Shown here one piece after another: positions 16,379-24,851 of a stretch of DNA of 64,000 nucleotides. This DNA comes from Streptomyces sp. NBC_01381 (GTDB lineage: Bacteria; Actinomycetota; Actinomycetes; Streptomycetales; Streptomycetaceae), in assembly GCF_026340305.1 (NCBI RefSeq), contig NZ_JAPEPI010000001.1, positions 1,240,001-1,304,000 on the forward strand, given 5' to 3'. How positions within the stretch are numbered: position 1 is the first letter of the stretch; each line of letters begins with the position of its first letter. The position numbers and the translations under genes are program-made. The notes beneath the pieces are model-generated. The model saw nothing but the letters and a program-made list of their open reading frames with translations, was not told where the DNA came from and searched no databases.

Positions 16379-18727
16379 GGCCGCCGCCGCGATCGCGACC
16401 GCCGCCCACGGCATCGTCGTACCCACCAGCTTCAGTTGGAAGAAGTCCTGGAGCCAGGGGACGGTGAGCACCAGCAGGAAGCCGAGACCCATCGTGGCGA
16501 TGAGCCCGATGCGCCACCACGTGTAGGGGCGGGCGATGATCGCGAGCACCCACATGGCGATCAGGAACAGCGCCAGCGTGGCCGCGCTGGTCTCGGCTTC
16601 CCGTGCGCCCGCGCCCTCGTAGTGGTGCCGGGCCAGGAGGTACGTCGCGAAGGTGGCGACGCCCGCGACGACACCGCCCGGGATCGCGTACCGCATGACC
16701 CTGCGTACGAAGTGGGGCTTGGCCCGCTCCTTGTTGGGGGCCAGTGCCAGGAAGAACGCCGGGACGCCGATGGTGAGGGTCGAGAGCAGGGTGAGGTGGC
16801 GGGGCAGGAAGAGGTATTCCACCTGCGAGCAGACCACAAGCAGCGCGATGATCACCGAGTAGACGGTCTTGACCAGGAACAGCGTCGCGACCCGCGTGAT
16901 GTTGCCGATGACCCGGCGGCCCTCCGCGACCACTGAGGGCAGCGTCGCGAAGCTGTTGTTGAGGAGCACGATCTGGGCGACCGCCCGCGTCGCCTCCGAG
17001 CCCGAGCCCATGCTCACACCGATGTCGGCGTCCTTCAGGGCGAGTACGTCGTTGACGCCGTCGCCCGTCATCGCGACCGTGTGGCCGCGCGACTGGAGGG
17101 CGCCCACCATGTCGCGCTTCTGTTGCGGGGTGACCCGCCCGAAGACGGAGTTGGCGTCCAGGGCCTCGGCCATCTCGCCCTGCTCCGTGGGCAGCCGGCG
17201 GGCGTCCACCGTGTTCTCCGCGCCGGGCAGGCCCAGCTTGCCGGCGACCGCGCTCACCGAGACCGCGTTGTCGCCGGAGATGACCTTGGCGGCGACGTCC
17301 TGCTCCTCGAAGTAGCGCAGGGTGTCGGCGGCGTCCGGGCGAAGCCGCTGCTCCAGGACGACCAGGGCGGTGGCGCGGGCTCCGGCGGCGACGTCCGGGT
17401 CGTCCAGCTCACCGGCGGCGCGGGCGAGCAGCAGCACGCGCAGGCCCTGCTGGTTGAGATCCTCGATCTCCGCGAGGGACGAGTCGTCGGCGGGCAGCAG
17501 CACATCGGGGGCGCCGAGCAGCCACGTCGAGTTGTCGCCGTCGCCCTCGCTGAAGGAGGCGCCGCTGTACTTGCGGGCCGAGGAGAAGGGCAGCGACTCG
17601 GTGCAGCGCCACTCCACGGCGTCGGGGTAGGCGTCGATGATCGCCTGGAGCGATGCGTTGGGGCGCGGGTCGGATTCGCCGAGGGCGCCGAGGACTTTTC
17701 GTACGTACGCCTCGTCCGAGCCGTTGAGCGGGCGCAGCTCGGTGACGTCCATGCCGCCCTCGGTGAGGGTGCCGGTCTTGTCCAGGCAGACCGTGTCGAC
17801 GCGGGCCAGGCCCTCGATGGCGGGCAGCTCCTGCACCAGGCACTGCTTGCGGCCGAGGCGGATCACGCCGATCGCGAAGGCCACCGAGGTGAGGAGCACG
17901 AGCCCCTCGGGGATCATCGGGACGATGCCGCCCACCGTGTAGGCGATGGACTCCTTGAAGTTGTCGTCCTTGACGACGAGCTGGCTGATGACCAGGCCGA
18001 TCGAGGTCGGGACCATCAGCCACGTCACGTACTTGAGGATCGTGGAGATACCGCTGCGCAGCTCGGAGTGGACGAGCGTGAAGCGCGATGCCTCCTCGGC
18101 GAGCTGCGCCGCGTACGCCTCGCGGCCGACCTTCGTCGCGGTGAACGCGCCGCCGCCCGCGACGACGAAGGAACCCGACATCATGCGGTCGCCGGGCTTC
18201 TTGATGACCGGGTCGGCCTCACCGGTCAGGAGCGACTCGTCGACCTCCAGGCTGTCGGTCTCGACCGCCTCGCCGTCCACCACGATCTTGTCGCCGGGGC
18301 CCAGCTCGACCAGGTCGCCGAGGACGATCTGGGAGGTGGAGATCTCGGCGGCCACGCCGCCGCGCCGCACGGTCGGCTTGGCCTCGCCGATGACCGCGAG
18401 CCCGTCCAGGGTCTTCTTGGCGCGCAGCTCCTGGATGATGCCGATGCCGGTGTTGGCGATGATCACGAAGCCGAAGAGGCTGTCCTGGATCGGCGCGACG
18501 CCGAGCATGATCACCCAGAGCACGCCGATGATCGCGTTGAACCGGGTGAAGACGTTCGCCCGGATGATCTCGGTGGTCGAGCGCGAACTGCGTACGGGTA
18601 CGTCGTTGACCTCGCCGCGTGCGACCCGCTCGGCGACCTCGGCGGCCGTAAGACCCGTCGCGCGTCCGGTGACCGGTGCCACCGGGTGGACCGGGTCGAG
18701 CTCGGCGCCCGCGTCGATATGCGTCAT
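16325..18727 (-). CDS. P-type cation-translocating ATPase
   Basis: 800 aa. Signature motifs are all present: actuator TGEADP, membrane PEGLVLLTS, phosphorylation CLDKTGTLTEGG, and hinge TGDGVNDVLALKDADIGVSMGSG. About ten membrane segments are expected, with a six-helix C-terminal half that ends WVGRRFPA. The PEG motif and length are like mycobacterial CtpE, which takes up calcium, so I suggest Ca2+ or another divalent ion, but ion choice cannot be proven by eye. It stands alone; its 3' end overlaps the toxin remnant on the other strand. Confidence 0.92.
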   Translation of the reverse strand: MTHIDAGAELDPVHPVAPVTGRATGLTAAEVAERVARGEVNDVPVRSSRSTTEIIRANVFTRFNAIIGVLWVIMLGVAPIQDSLFGFVIIANTGIGIIQELRAKKTLDGLAVIGEAKPTVRRGGVAAEISTSQIVLGDLVELGPGDKIVVDGEAVETDSLEVDESLLTGEADPVIKKPGDRMMSGSFVVAGGGAFTATKVGREAYAAQLAEEASRFTLVHSELRSGISTILKYVTWLMVPTSIGLVISQLVVKDDNFKESIAYTVGGIVPMIPEGLVLLTSVAFAIGVIRLGRKQCLVQELPAIEGLARVDTVCLDKTGTLTEGGMDVTELRPLNGSDEAYVRKVLGALGESDPRPNASLQAIIDAYPDAVEWRCTESLPFSSARKYSGASFSEGDGDNSTWLLGAPDVLLPADDSSLAEIEDLNQQGLRVLLLARAAGELDDPDVAAGARATALVVLEQRLRPDAADTLRYFEEQDVAAKVISGDNAVSVSAVAGKLGLPGAENTVDARRLPTEQGEMAEALDANSVFGRVTPQQKRDMVGALQSRGHTVAMTGDGVNDVLALKDADIGVSMGSGSEATRAVAQIVLLNNSFATLPSVVAEGRRVIGNITRVATLFLVKTVYSVIIALLVVCSQVEYLFLPRHLTLLSTLTIGVPAFFLALAPNKERAKPHFVRRVMRYAIPGGVVAGVATFATYLLARHHYEGAGAREAETSAATLALFLIAMWVLAIIARPYTWWRIGLIATMGLGFLLVLTVPWLQDFFQLKLVGTTMPWAAVAIAAAASLIIEVVYRWVGRRFPA

Positions 18728-18822
18728 GCCCTCGACGGTAAGGGCGGGAAGGGGCGTTCACCCCTTGAGTGCCGGAAAGATCCGACCACGGTAGGACGCG
18801 AACCGTCCCGTGGTCGTACGGG

Positions 18823-19092
18823 CTACTCCGCGGCCCCGTGCGCCGAATCTTCGGCGGCTCGCTTGAGCGCGGCGTCGCGCCCACGGACGTACCAGATGCC
18901 GATCAGGCCGAGACCGGCCCCGGCGAGGCAGGTCCACACCCACCAGGTGGCGTCGCGGTCGTCGAACCAGCCATAGAACGGCAGCTGGACCAGGAAGAGG
19001 ACGAACCAGAGGATCGTGCCGCCCGTGATGGTGGCGACGACGGGGCCCTCCAGGGGCTCCGGCGCCTCGTGCTTGGGGGTCCACTTCGCCAT
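18823..19092 (-). CDS. DUF2530 small membrane protein
   Basis: 89 aa. The ATG at 19092 (MAKWTPKHEAPEPLEGP) is preferred to a GTG two codons upstream. Two hydrophobic helices (TGGTILWFVLFLVQLPFYGWF and WWVWTCLAGAGLGLIGIWYV) and a charged tail fit the DUF2530 family, which I remember beside the NCS2 permease in Streptomyces. It is divergent from that permease, separated by about 210 bases of AT-richer sequence. Confidence 0.85.
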   Translation of the reverse strand: MAKWTPKHEAPEPLEGPVVATITGGTILWFVLFLVQLPFYGWFDDRDATWWVWTCLAGAGLGLIGIWYVRGRDAALKRAAEDSAHGAAE

Positions 19093-19159
19093 GTGCACAG
19101 CTTACGAGAGGGCCGGCCGCCCCCCGCCCCGGGGCGCACAGGTCTTGTGGCTCAAGGGT

Positions 19160-19290
19160 CTACGCGCGGAGATAGCGAATTCGGTCTCATGTATTCATAC
19201 TGAAACGGTTCGTTAATGGCCGATTGCTTTCGTACGAAGAAACAATTCGATCTTAAGGTCACGGCTTAACGATCTTTCCCCTTCCCTGAG
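19160..19290. promoter_or_regulatory. AT-rich leader/promoter region of purine permease
   Basis: This stretch is clearly lower in GC than its surroundings (for example TATTCATACTGAAACGG and GAAACAATTCGATCTTAAGG). It contains the perfect 10-bp palindrome TTCGTACGAA at 19229-19238, about 70 bp before the permease start. It is a likely promoter with an operator; no known riboswitch shape was recognised. Confidence 0.5.
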
Positions 19291-19305
19291 CTCATGAGGT
19301 CCCGC

Positions 19306-20754
19306 ATGCCTTCCTCGGCCACCTCCCCGGTCGACGCCAGCAATGAGCCGCCGAAGCCCCCGCAAGGCGGCCTCGACGGCTACTTCAAGATCACGGAGCG
19401 GGGCTCCACGCTGGCCAGGGAAGTCCGCGGCGGCTTCGCCACCTTCTTCGCGATGGCCTACATCATCGTGCTGAACCCGATCATCCTGGGCAGCGCGAAG
19501 GACATGTACGGCAACCAGCTCGACAACGGCCAACTGGTCACCGCGACGGCCCTGGTCGCCGCCTTCACCACGCTGCTCATGGGCGTCATCGGCAATGTCC
19601 CGATCGCGCTCGCCGCCGGCCTCGGCGTGAACACCGTCGTCGCCCTCCAGCTCGCGCCCCGCATGTCGTGGCCCGACGCGATGGGCATGGTCGTCCTCGC
19701 GGGCTTCGTCGTGATGCTGCTCGTCGCGACCGGCCTGCGCGAGCGCGTGATGAACGCCGTGCCGCTGGGCCTGCGCAAGGGCATCGCGATCGGTATCGGC
19801 CTCTTCATCATGTTGATCGGCCTCGTCGACTCCGGCTTCGTCTCCCGCATCCCGGACGCCGCGCACACCACGGTCCCGCTGCAGCTCGGCGGCGACGGCC
19901 ACCTCACCGGCTGGCCGGTTCTCGTCTTCATCCTCGGCGCGCTGCTCACGCTCTCGCTGCTCGTCCGCAAGGTGCCGGGCGCGATCCTCATCAGCATCGT
20001 CGTCATGACGATCGTCGCGATGATCATCGAAGCCGTCGCGACGGTCCCCTCCTGGGGCCTGACGACGCCCGAGTGGCCCGGCAACCCGGTCGCGTCACCG
20101 GACTTCGGGCTCATCGGTCAGATCAGCCTGTTCGGCGGCTTCGGCAAGGTCGGCATGCTGACCGGCATCCTCTTCGTCTTCACCGTGCTGCTCTCGTGCT
20201 TCTTCGACGCCATGGGCACGATCATGGGCGTCAGCGACGAGGCCAAGCTGACCGACTCCAAGGGCAATGTGCCCGGCATGAACAAGATCCTGTTCGTCGA
20301 CGGCATCGCCGTCGCCGCCGGCGGCGCCTCGTCCTCATCGGCCACCACGTGCTTCGTGGAGTCCACCGCGGGCGTCGGCGAGGGCGCGCGTACGGGCTTC
20401 GCCAACATCGTCACCGGCGGCCTCTTCACGGTCGCGCTCTTCCTCACGCCCATCGCGACGATGGTGCCGTCCCAGGCGGCCACGCCCGCGCTGCTCGCGG
20501 TCGGCTTCCTGATCATGTCCGGCTCGATCACACAGATCGACTGGAGCGACTACACCATCGCGATCCCGGCGTTCCTGACGATGACGATGATGCCGTTCAC
20601 GTACTCGATCACGAACGGCATCGGCATCGGCTTCATCAGCTTCACCGTGCTGAGGCTGGCCGCAGGCCGTGGGCGTTCGGTGCCGGTCGCGATGTACGTC
20701 GTGGCGGCCGTGTTCGGCTTCTACTACCTGATGCCGGCGCTGGGTCTCACGTAA
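19306..20754 (+). CDS. NCS2-family purine permease (guanine/hypoxanthine type)
   Basis: 482 aa from the ATG at 19306, which has GAGG six bases upstream; another ATG lies at 19294. It has the family openings GLDGYFKITERGSTLAREVRGG and FFAMAYIIVLNPIIL, then ALAAGLGVNTVVALQL. The segment GGASSSSATTCFVESTAGVGEGARTG is typical of the AzgA-like branch that imports hypoxanthine, guanine or adenine by proton symport. About thirteen membrane segments are visible. A GC hairpin at 20755-20771 should end transcription. Confidence 0.93.
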   Translation: MPSSATSPVDASNEPPKPPQGGLDGYFKITERGSTLAREVRGGFATFFAMAYIIVLNPIILGSAKDMYGNQLDNGQLVTATALVAAFTTLLMGVIGNVPIALAAGLGVNTVVALQLAPRMSWPDAMGMVVLAGFVVMLLVATGLRERVMNAVPLGLRKGIAIGIGLFIMLIGLVDSGFVSRIPDAAHTTVPLQLGGDGHLTGWPVLVFILGALLTLSLLVRKVPGAILISIVVMTIVAMIIEAVATVPSWGLTTPEWPGNPVASPDFGLIGQISLFGGFGKVGMLTGILFVFTVLLSCFFDAMGTIMGVSDEAKLTDSKGNVPGMNKILFVDGIAVAAGGASSSSATTCFVESTAGVGEGARTGFANIVTGGLFTVALFLTPIATMVPSQAATPALLAVGFLIMSGSITQIDWSDYTIAIPAFLTMTMMPFTYSITNGIGIGFISFTVLRLAAGRGRSVPVAMYVVAAVFGFYYLMPALGLT

Positions 20755-20797
20755 GCGCCCCGAAGGGGCGCGGGGAACTGCGCGACCAGCCCCCACC
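20755..20797 (+). repeat. Dispersed Streptomyces repeat with terminator hairpin
   Basis: GCGCCCC-GAA-GGGGCGC (20755-20771) forms a stem right after the permease stop, then GGGGAACTGCGCGACCAGCC. The same sequence occurs in the opposite orientation at 38028-38062. I remember this as a very common intergenic element in Streptomyces, usually at gene ends. Confidence 0.8.
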
Positions 20798-20809
20798 GGT
20801 CCGCAGGTG

Positions 20810-20992
20810 TCACGCGGCCCCGTAGAACTTCTCTGTCTCCTCGACGGACGTCGCAAAGCGTTCGTCGAAGTCATCACGGATGAGCGTCCGGACCACATAG
20901 TCCTGGACGCTCATCCCTCTTTTGGCGGCGTGCTGCTTGAGCCGGTCGAGCAGCTCACCGTCTATCCGCAGGCTGAGCACTGTCGATCCCAT
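20810..20992 (-). CDS. CopG/ribbon-helix-helix DNA-binding protein
   Basis: 60 aa: MGSTVLSLRIDGELLDRLKQ is the beta-strand and first helix, and AAKRGMSVQDYVVRTLIRDD the second helix of a ribbon-helix-helix fold. A short acidic tail (SVEETEKFYGAA) could contact a partner. Such proteins act as repressors or antitoxins; no toxin gene is adjacent. It lies between the purine permease and the MarR gene. Confidence 0.82.
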   Translation of the reverse strand: MGSTVLSLRIDGELLDRLKQHAAKRGMSVQDYVVRTLIRDDFDERFATSVEETEKFYGAA

Positions 20993-21111
20993 GCGTGACA
21001 GGGTCGCCGCCGCCCCGCCGCGCGCGTCTCACTTTCCGAAGTCGCCTCACTCATATGGGTGACGAAAGGGTTCTCCCTGGTCCAGCACGGGAAACCGGGT
21101 GGTCCTTAGGC

Positions 21112-21129
21112 AGAGTAATGAGTTACTCT
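21112..21129. promoter_or_regulatory. Palindromic MarR operator candidate
   Basis: AGAGTAA-TGAG-TTACTCT is a perfect 7-bp inverted repeat ending eight bases before the MarR start codon. It overlaps the expected ribosome site or promoter, fitting autoregulation of the MarR-MFS pair. Confidence 0.75.
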
Positions 21130-21136
21130 AACGAAC

Positions 21137-21574
21137 ATGCCGGACCTCTCCCATGGTGACGACGCCGCCGCCGTGAACTCACTGCGCTCCGCCGTGATGC
21201 GCCTGTCCCGTCGACTCAAGCACCAGCGGGTCGACGAATCGCTGAGCCCCACCGAAATGTCGGTGCTCGGCACCCTCGCCCGCTGCGGCCACGCCACCCC
21301 CGGTGAGCTGGCCCGCAAGGAACATGTGCAGCCGCCGTCGATGACCCGCATCGTGGCGCTGCTCGAAGCCAAGGGTCTCGTCCGTCTTGAGCCGCATCCC
21401 GAGGACCGCCGCCAGAAGGTGGTGACCCAGACAGAGACCGCCGAGGCGATGCTCGAGGAGAGCCGCCGCAAGCGGAACGGCTGGCTCGCCGGTCTGGCGG
21501 AGCACCTCGACGAGGACGAGTGGGCGCGGCTGCGCGCCGCCGCCCCGGTCCTGGAGAAGCTCGCCCATCTGTAA
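21137..21574 (+). CDS. MarR-family transcriptional regulator
   Basis: 145 aa. Winged-helix core: LSPTEMSVLGTLARCGHATPGELARKEHVQPPSMTRIVALLEAKGLV, then the wing RLEPHPEDRRQKVVTQT. Dimerisation helices lie at both ends. It is followed by an MFS exporter gene 56 bases downstream and preceded by a perfect palindrome, so it probably represses itself and the exporter until a ligand binds. Confidence 0.92.
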   Translation: MPDLSHGDDAAAVNSLRSAVMRLSRRLKHQRVDESLSPTEMSVLGTLARCGHATPGELARKEHVQPPSMTRIVALLEAKGLVRLEPHPEDRRQKVVTQTETAEAMLEESRRKRNGWLAGLAEHLDEDEWARLRAAAPVLEKLAHL

Positions 21575-21630
21575 CCCGGCAGGACCCCGGCAGGAACCCC
21601 TGCCACGTACGCCAAGGAGGCGAACGCACT

Positions 21631-22971
21631 TTGAGTACGGGATCCGGAGCAGACTCCGCCCCCGCACCAACCGCCCTCGACAAAGACCCTGCCGGTAAGT
21701 CGTCGATGTTCAGCTCGCTGAAGATCCGCAACTACCGGCTCTTCGCCTCCGGCGCCGTTGTCTCCAACACCGGTACGTGGATGGCCCGCATCACCCAGGA
21801 CTGGCTGGTCCTGAGCCTCACCGGATCGTCCGCGGCCGTGGGCATCACCACCGCGATGCAGTTCCTGCCGATGCTGCTCTTCGGCCTGTACGGCGGCGTC
21901 ATCGCCGACCGGTTCGCCAAGCGGAAGCTGCTCTTCTGCACCCAGGGCGCGATGAGCATCAGCGGCCTCTTCCTCGCCGCGCTCACGCTCACCGGCAACG
22001 TCCAGGTCTGGCACGTCTACCTGGCGGCCTTCTTCACCGGCCTCGTCACGGTCGTCGACAACCCGACCCGGCAGTCCTTCGTCTCCGAGATGGTGGGCCC
22101 GGACCAGGTCCGCAACGCGGTCTCGCTCAACTCGGCGAACTTCCAGTCGGCGCGGCTCGTCGGCCCCGCCGTGGCGAGCGGACTGACGGCGGCCGTCGGC
22201 CCCGGCTGGGCGTTCCTCGCCAACGGCCTTTCCTTCCTCGCGCCGCTGACCGGCCTGCTCCTGATGCGTACGAGCGAGCTGCACCACACCCCGCGCAAGC
22301 CGCGGGGCAAGGGCCAGCTGCGAGAAGGCCTGAACTACGTGTCGAAGCATCCCGAACTGATCTGGCCGATCGTCCTCGTCGGCTTCATCGGCACCTTCGG
22401 GTTCAACTTCCCGATCTGGATGAGCGCCTTCGCGGACGACATCTTCCACGGCGGCGTGGGGATGTACGGGCTGTTCAACACCCTGATGGCGGTCGGCTCG
22501 CTGGCCGGTGCGCTGCTCGCGGCGCGCCGCGGCACATCACGCCTGCGGCTGCTCGCCGGGGCGGCGATCGCCTTCGGTGTCCTGCAGATGGTGGCGGCCT
22601 TCGCGCCCGACCTGTGGATGTTCGTCGCGCTGATCATCCCGATCGGCATCCTCGGTCTGACGGTGAACGTCACCGCCAACTCCTCGGTCCAGATGGCCAC
22701 GGACCCCGAGATGCGCGGCCGCGTCATGTCCCTGTTCATGATGGTCTTCACCGGCGGTACGCCGCTGGGCGGCCCGCTCTTCGGCTGGCTCGCCGACGCG
22801 TACGGCGTCCGCCTGAGCATGGCCGTCGGCGGTCTCGTCTGCGCGCTCGCCGCGGTGGGCGTCGGCCTGATGCTGGCCCGGGCGGCGAACCTTCGCCTGA
22901 AGGTGGATCTGCGGCGCGGCCGGCAGCATGTGCAGTTCGTGCCGAGGGAGCAGCTGGCTACGGCGGCGTGA
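21631..22971 (+). CDS. MFS exporter, MarR-controlled
   Basis: 446 aa from a TTG at 21631, chosen because AAGGAGG lies 10 bases upstream; an earlier start would run into the MarR gene. It resembles the EntS/MFS_3 group: SLKIRNYRLFASGAVVSNTGTWM at the first helix and GVIADRFAKRKLLF as motif A. Twelve segments are visible. It probably extrudes a drug or natural product and is co-transcribed with the MarR gene. Confidence 0.9.
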   Translation: MSTGSGADSAPAPTALDKDPAGKSSMFSSLKIRNYRLFASGAVVSNTGTWMARITQDWLVLSLTGSSAAVGITTAMQFLPMLLFGLYGGVIADRFAKRKLLFCTQGAMSISGLFLAALTLTGNVQVWHVYLAAFFTGLVTVVDNPTRQSFVSEMVGPDQVRNAVSLNSANFQSARLVGPAVASGLTAAVGPGWAFLANGLSFLAPLTGLLLMRTSELHHTPRKPRGKGQLREGLNYVSKHPELIWPIVLVGFIGTFGFNFPIWMSAFADDIFHGGVGMYGLFNTLMAVGSLAGALLAARRGTSRLRLLAGAAIAFGVLQMVAAFAPDLWMFVALIIPIGILGLTVNVTANSSVQMATDPEMRGRVMSLFMMVFTGGTPLGGPLFGWLADAYGVRLSMAVGGLVCALAAVGVGLMLARAANLRLKVDLRRGRQHVQFVPREQLATAA

Positions 22972-22998
22972 CGGTGCCCCTGGGGATGCCGGGCAATC

Positions 22999-23036
22999 GG
23001 GTGGGTGGGCGGGAAGGATCCGCCGCGAAGCGGCGG
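22999..23036 (+). repeat. G-quadruplex/hairpin element, copy 8
   Basis: GGGTGGGTGGGCGGG (22999-23013) after GGGCAATC, then the hairpin CCGCCGC-GAA-GCGGCGG (23020-23036). It lies between the MFS exporter and the thpR-like gene. Confidence 0.85.
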
Positions 23037-23090
23037 TTTCGGGAAGGGGCGGGATTGGGGAAAGGAACCGCCGGAGGCGAGACTCGCACC

Positions 23091-23660
23091 ATGAGACTCT
23101 TCGCGGCAGTCCTGCCCCCCGCCCCGGTCACGGCCGAACTCACCCAGGCCACAGCCAAGTTGAAATCCCTGCCGGGCGCGGACGACCTCCGCTGGACCGC
23201 CCCGCAGGGCTGGCACTTCACCCTCGCCTTCATGGCAGAGGTCGAGGACACCACAGTCCCGGAGCTCTCCGACCGCCTGTCCCGCGCGGCCAAGCGCACG
23301 GCCCCCTTCCCCCTCTCCCTGCACGGCGGAGGCCACTTCGGCGACCGGGCGCTGTGGGCCGGCGCCGCGGGCGACATCGACGCCCTGCGTCTGCTCGCCG
23401 CCCGCGCGGACGCCGCGGCCCGCAAGTCCGGCATCACCATGGAGGAGCACCGCCACTACCGCCCCCACCTCACCCTGGCCCGCGGCAAGGGCGAGCCACC
23501 CCTCGCCCCGTACGCCGAAGCCCTCGCCGCATTCCAGGGCGAGGAGTGGACGGTGACCGAGCTGACCCTCGTACGCAGCAATCTGCCCAAGAGCGGGATG
23601 CCGGGGGAGCGGCCCCGTTACGAGGTGGTCGGGCGCTGGCCGCTCGGCGGCGCCGGTTAA
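23091..23660 (+). CDS. thpR: RNA 2',3'-cyclic phosphodiesterase (ThpR, 2H family)
   Basis: 189 aa. The start MRLFAAVLPPAPVTAEL is typical. The two catalytic motifs of the 2H phosphoesterase fold are HFTLAF (about residue 43) and HLTLARG (about 125). The C-terminal strand LTLVRSNLPKSGMP is also conserved. It should open 2',3'-cyclic ends or 2'-5' linkages in RNA. A G-rich element lies 55 bases upstream, and a 29-residue membrane peptide gene follows at once. Confidence 0.92.
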   Translation: MRLFAAVLPPAPVTAELTQATAKLKSLPGADDLRWTAPQGWHFTLAFMAEVEDTTVPELSDRLSRAAKRTAPFPLSLHGGGHFGDRALWAGAAGDIDALRLLAARADAAARKSGITMEEHRHYRPHLTLARGKGEPPLAPYAEALAAFQGEEWTVTELTLVRSNLPKSGMPGERPRYEVVGRWPLGGAG

Positions 23661-23670
23661 CCTCGACTAC

Positions 23671-23760
23671 GTGGACCCGAAAACCAGGAACCGGATCATG
23701 GCCGGTGTACTCGTGATGATGTTCGTCGTAGTGGCGGTGGCGGCCGCGTTCGGCAGCTAG
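23671..23760 (+). CDS. 29-residue single-helix membrane peptide
   Basis: GTG start, MDPKTRNRIM followed by a hydrophobic helix AGVLVMMFVVVAVAAAFGS and TAG. The layout (positively charged cytosolic end, one transmembrane segment) is that of a small inner-membrane protein. It starts 10 bases after thpR, so it may be co-transcribed. I believe very similar peptides are conserved in other streptomycetes, but this is from memory. Confidence 0.6.
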   Translation: MDPKTRNRIMAGVLVMMFVVVAVAAAFGS

Positions 23761-23797
23761 GACAGCAGCCTGCCGAAGCGGCCCGCCCGCGTACGCC

Positions 23798-24790
23798 CTA
23801 CCAGGCGAAGGACTCCGGAGACGGCCCCGGCCCGGGGAAGATCTCGTCCAGCGAGCCCAGAACCTCATCGGACAGCTCGAGCTCGACCGCCCGCAACGCG
23901 GAGTCGAGCTGCTCGGCCGTGCGCGGCCCGACGATCGGCGCGGTCACGCCGGGCCGGGTGAGCAGCCAGGCCAGCGCGACCTCGCCCGGCTCAAGGCCGT
24001 GCTTGTCGAGCAGTTCCTCGTACGCCTTGACCTGCGCGCGTACCTCCGGCTTGGCGAGTTCCGCCGCGGCCCGCCCACCGGTACGACGCGAGCCCTCGCC
24101 TTCCTTCTTCAGTACGCCGCCAAGGAGACCGCCGTGCAGCGGCGACCACGGGATGATCCCGACGCCGTAGTCCTGGGCGGCTGGGATGACCTCCATCTCG
24201 GCGCTGCGCTCGGCGAGGTTGTACAGGCACTGCTCGCTGACGAGGCCGTAGCTGCCGCGCCGTGCGGCCACCTCGTTCGCCTGGGCGATCTTGTACCCGG
24301 GGAAGTTGGAGGACCCGGCGTACAGGATCTTCCCCTGCTGCACGAGCACGTCGACGGCCTGCCAGATCTCCTCGAAAGGGGTCCGGCGGTCGATGTGATG
24401 GAACTGGTAGATGTCGATGTAGTCGGTCTGCAGCCGCCGCAGCGACGCCTCCACCGACCGGCGGATGTTGAGCGCGGAGAGCTTGTCGTGGTTGGGCCAC
24501 GGCGCTTCTCCGTCGACGGCCATGCTCCCGTACAGCTTGGTGGCGAGCACGACCTTGTCGCGCCGCTCGCCGCCCTGCGCGAACCAGGTGCCGATGATCT
24601 CCTCGGTGCGGCCCTTGTTCGGGCTCCAGCCGTAGACATTGGCGGTGTCGAAGTAGTTGATCCCCGCGCCGAGCGCGGCGTCCATGATCGTGTGGCTGTC
24701 GGCCTCGTTGGTCTGCGGCCCGAAGTTCATGGTCCCGAGCGTGAGCCGGCTGACCTTGAGCCCTGTGCGTCCCAGCTGCGTGTACTTCAT
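23798..24790 (-). CDS. Aldo/keto reductase
   Basis: 330 aa TIM-barrel NAD(P)H-dependent oxidoreductase. The start MKYTQLGRTGLKVSRLTLGTM is classical; catalytic residues are Asp in INYFDTANVYG (with Tyr four residues on), Lys in VVLATKLYG and His in YQFHHID. The nucleotide-binding end is APIVGPRTAEQLDSAL. It resembles the YajO/IolS-like branch. The natural carbonyl substrate is unknown. Confidence 0.93.
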   Translation of the reverse strand: MKYTQLGRTGLKVSRLTLGTMNFGPQTNEADSHTIMDAALGAGINYFDTANVYGWSPNKGRTEEIIGTWFAQGGERRDKVVLATKLYGSMAVDGEAPWPNHDKLSALNIRRSVEASLRRLQTDYIDIYQFHHIDRRTPFEEIWQAVDVLVQQGKILYAGSSNFPGYKIAQANEVAARRGSYGLVSEQCLYNLAERSAEMEVIPAAQDYGVGIIPWSPLHGGLLGGVLKKEGEGSRRTGGRAAAELAKPEVRAQVKAYEELLDKHGLEPGEVALAWLLTRPGVTAPIVGPRTAEQLDSALRAVELELSDEVLGSLDEIFPGPGPSPESFAW

Positions 24791-24851
24791 GGGTACCTAG
24801 CCAACGACTTTGAGTGGGCTCCAGGCAAGGGGGCGCGGCCTGGTGGGGCGG

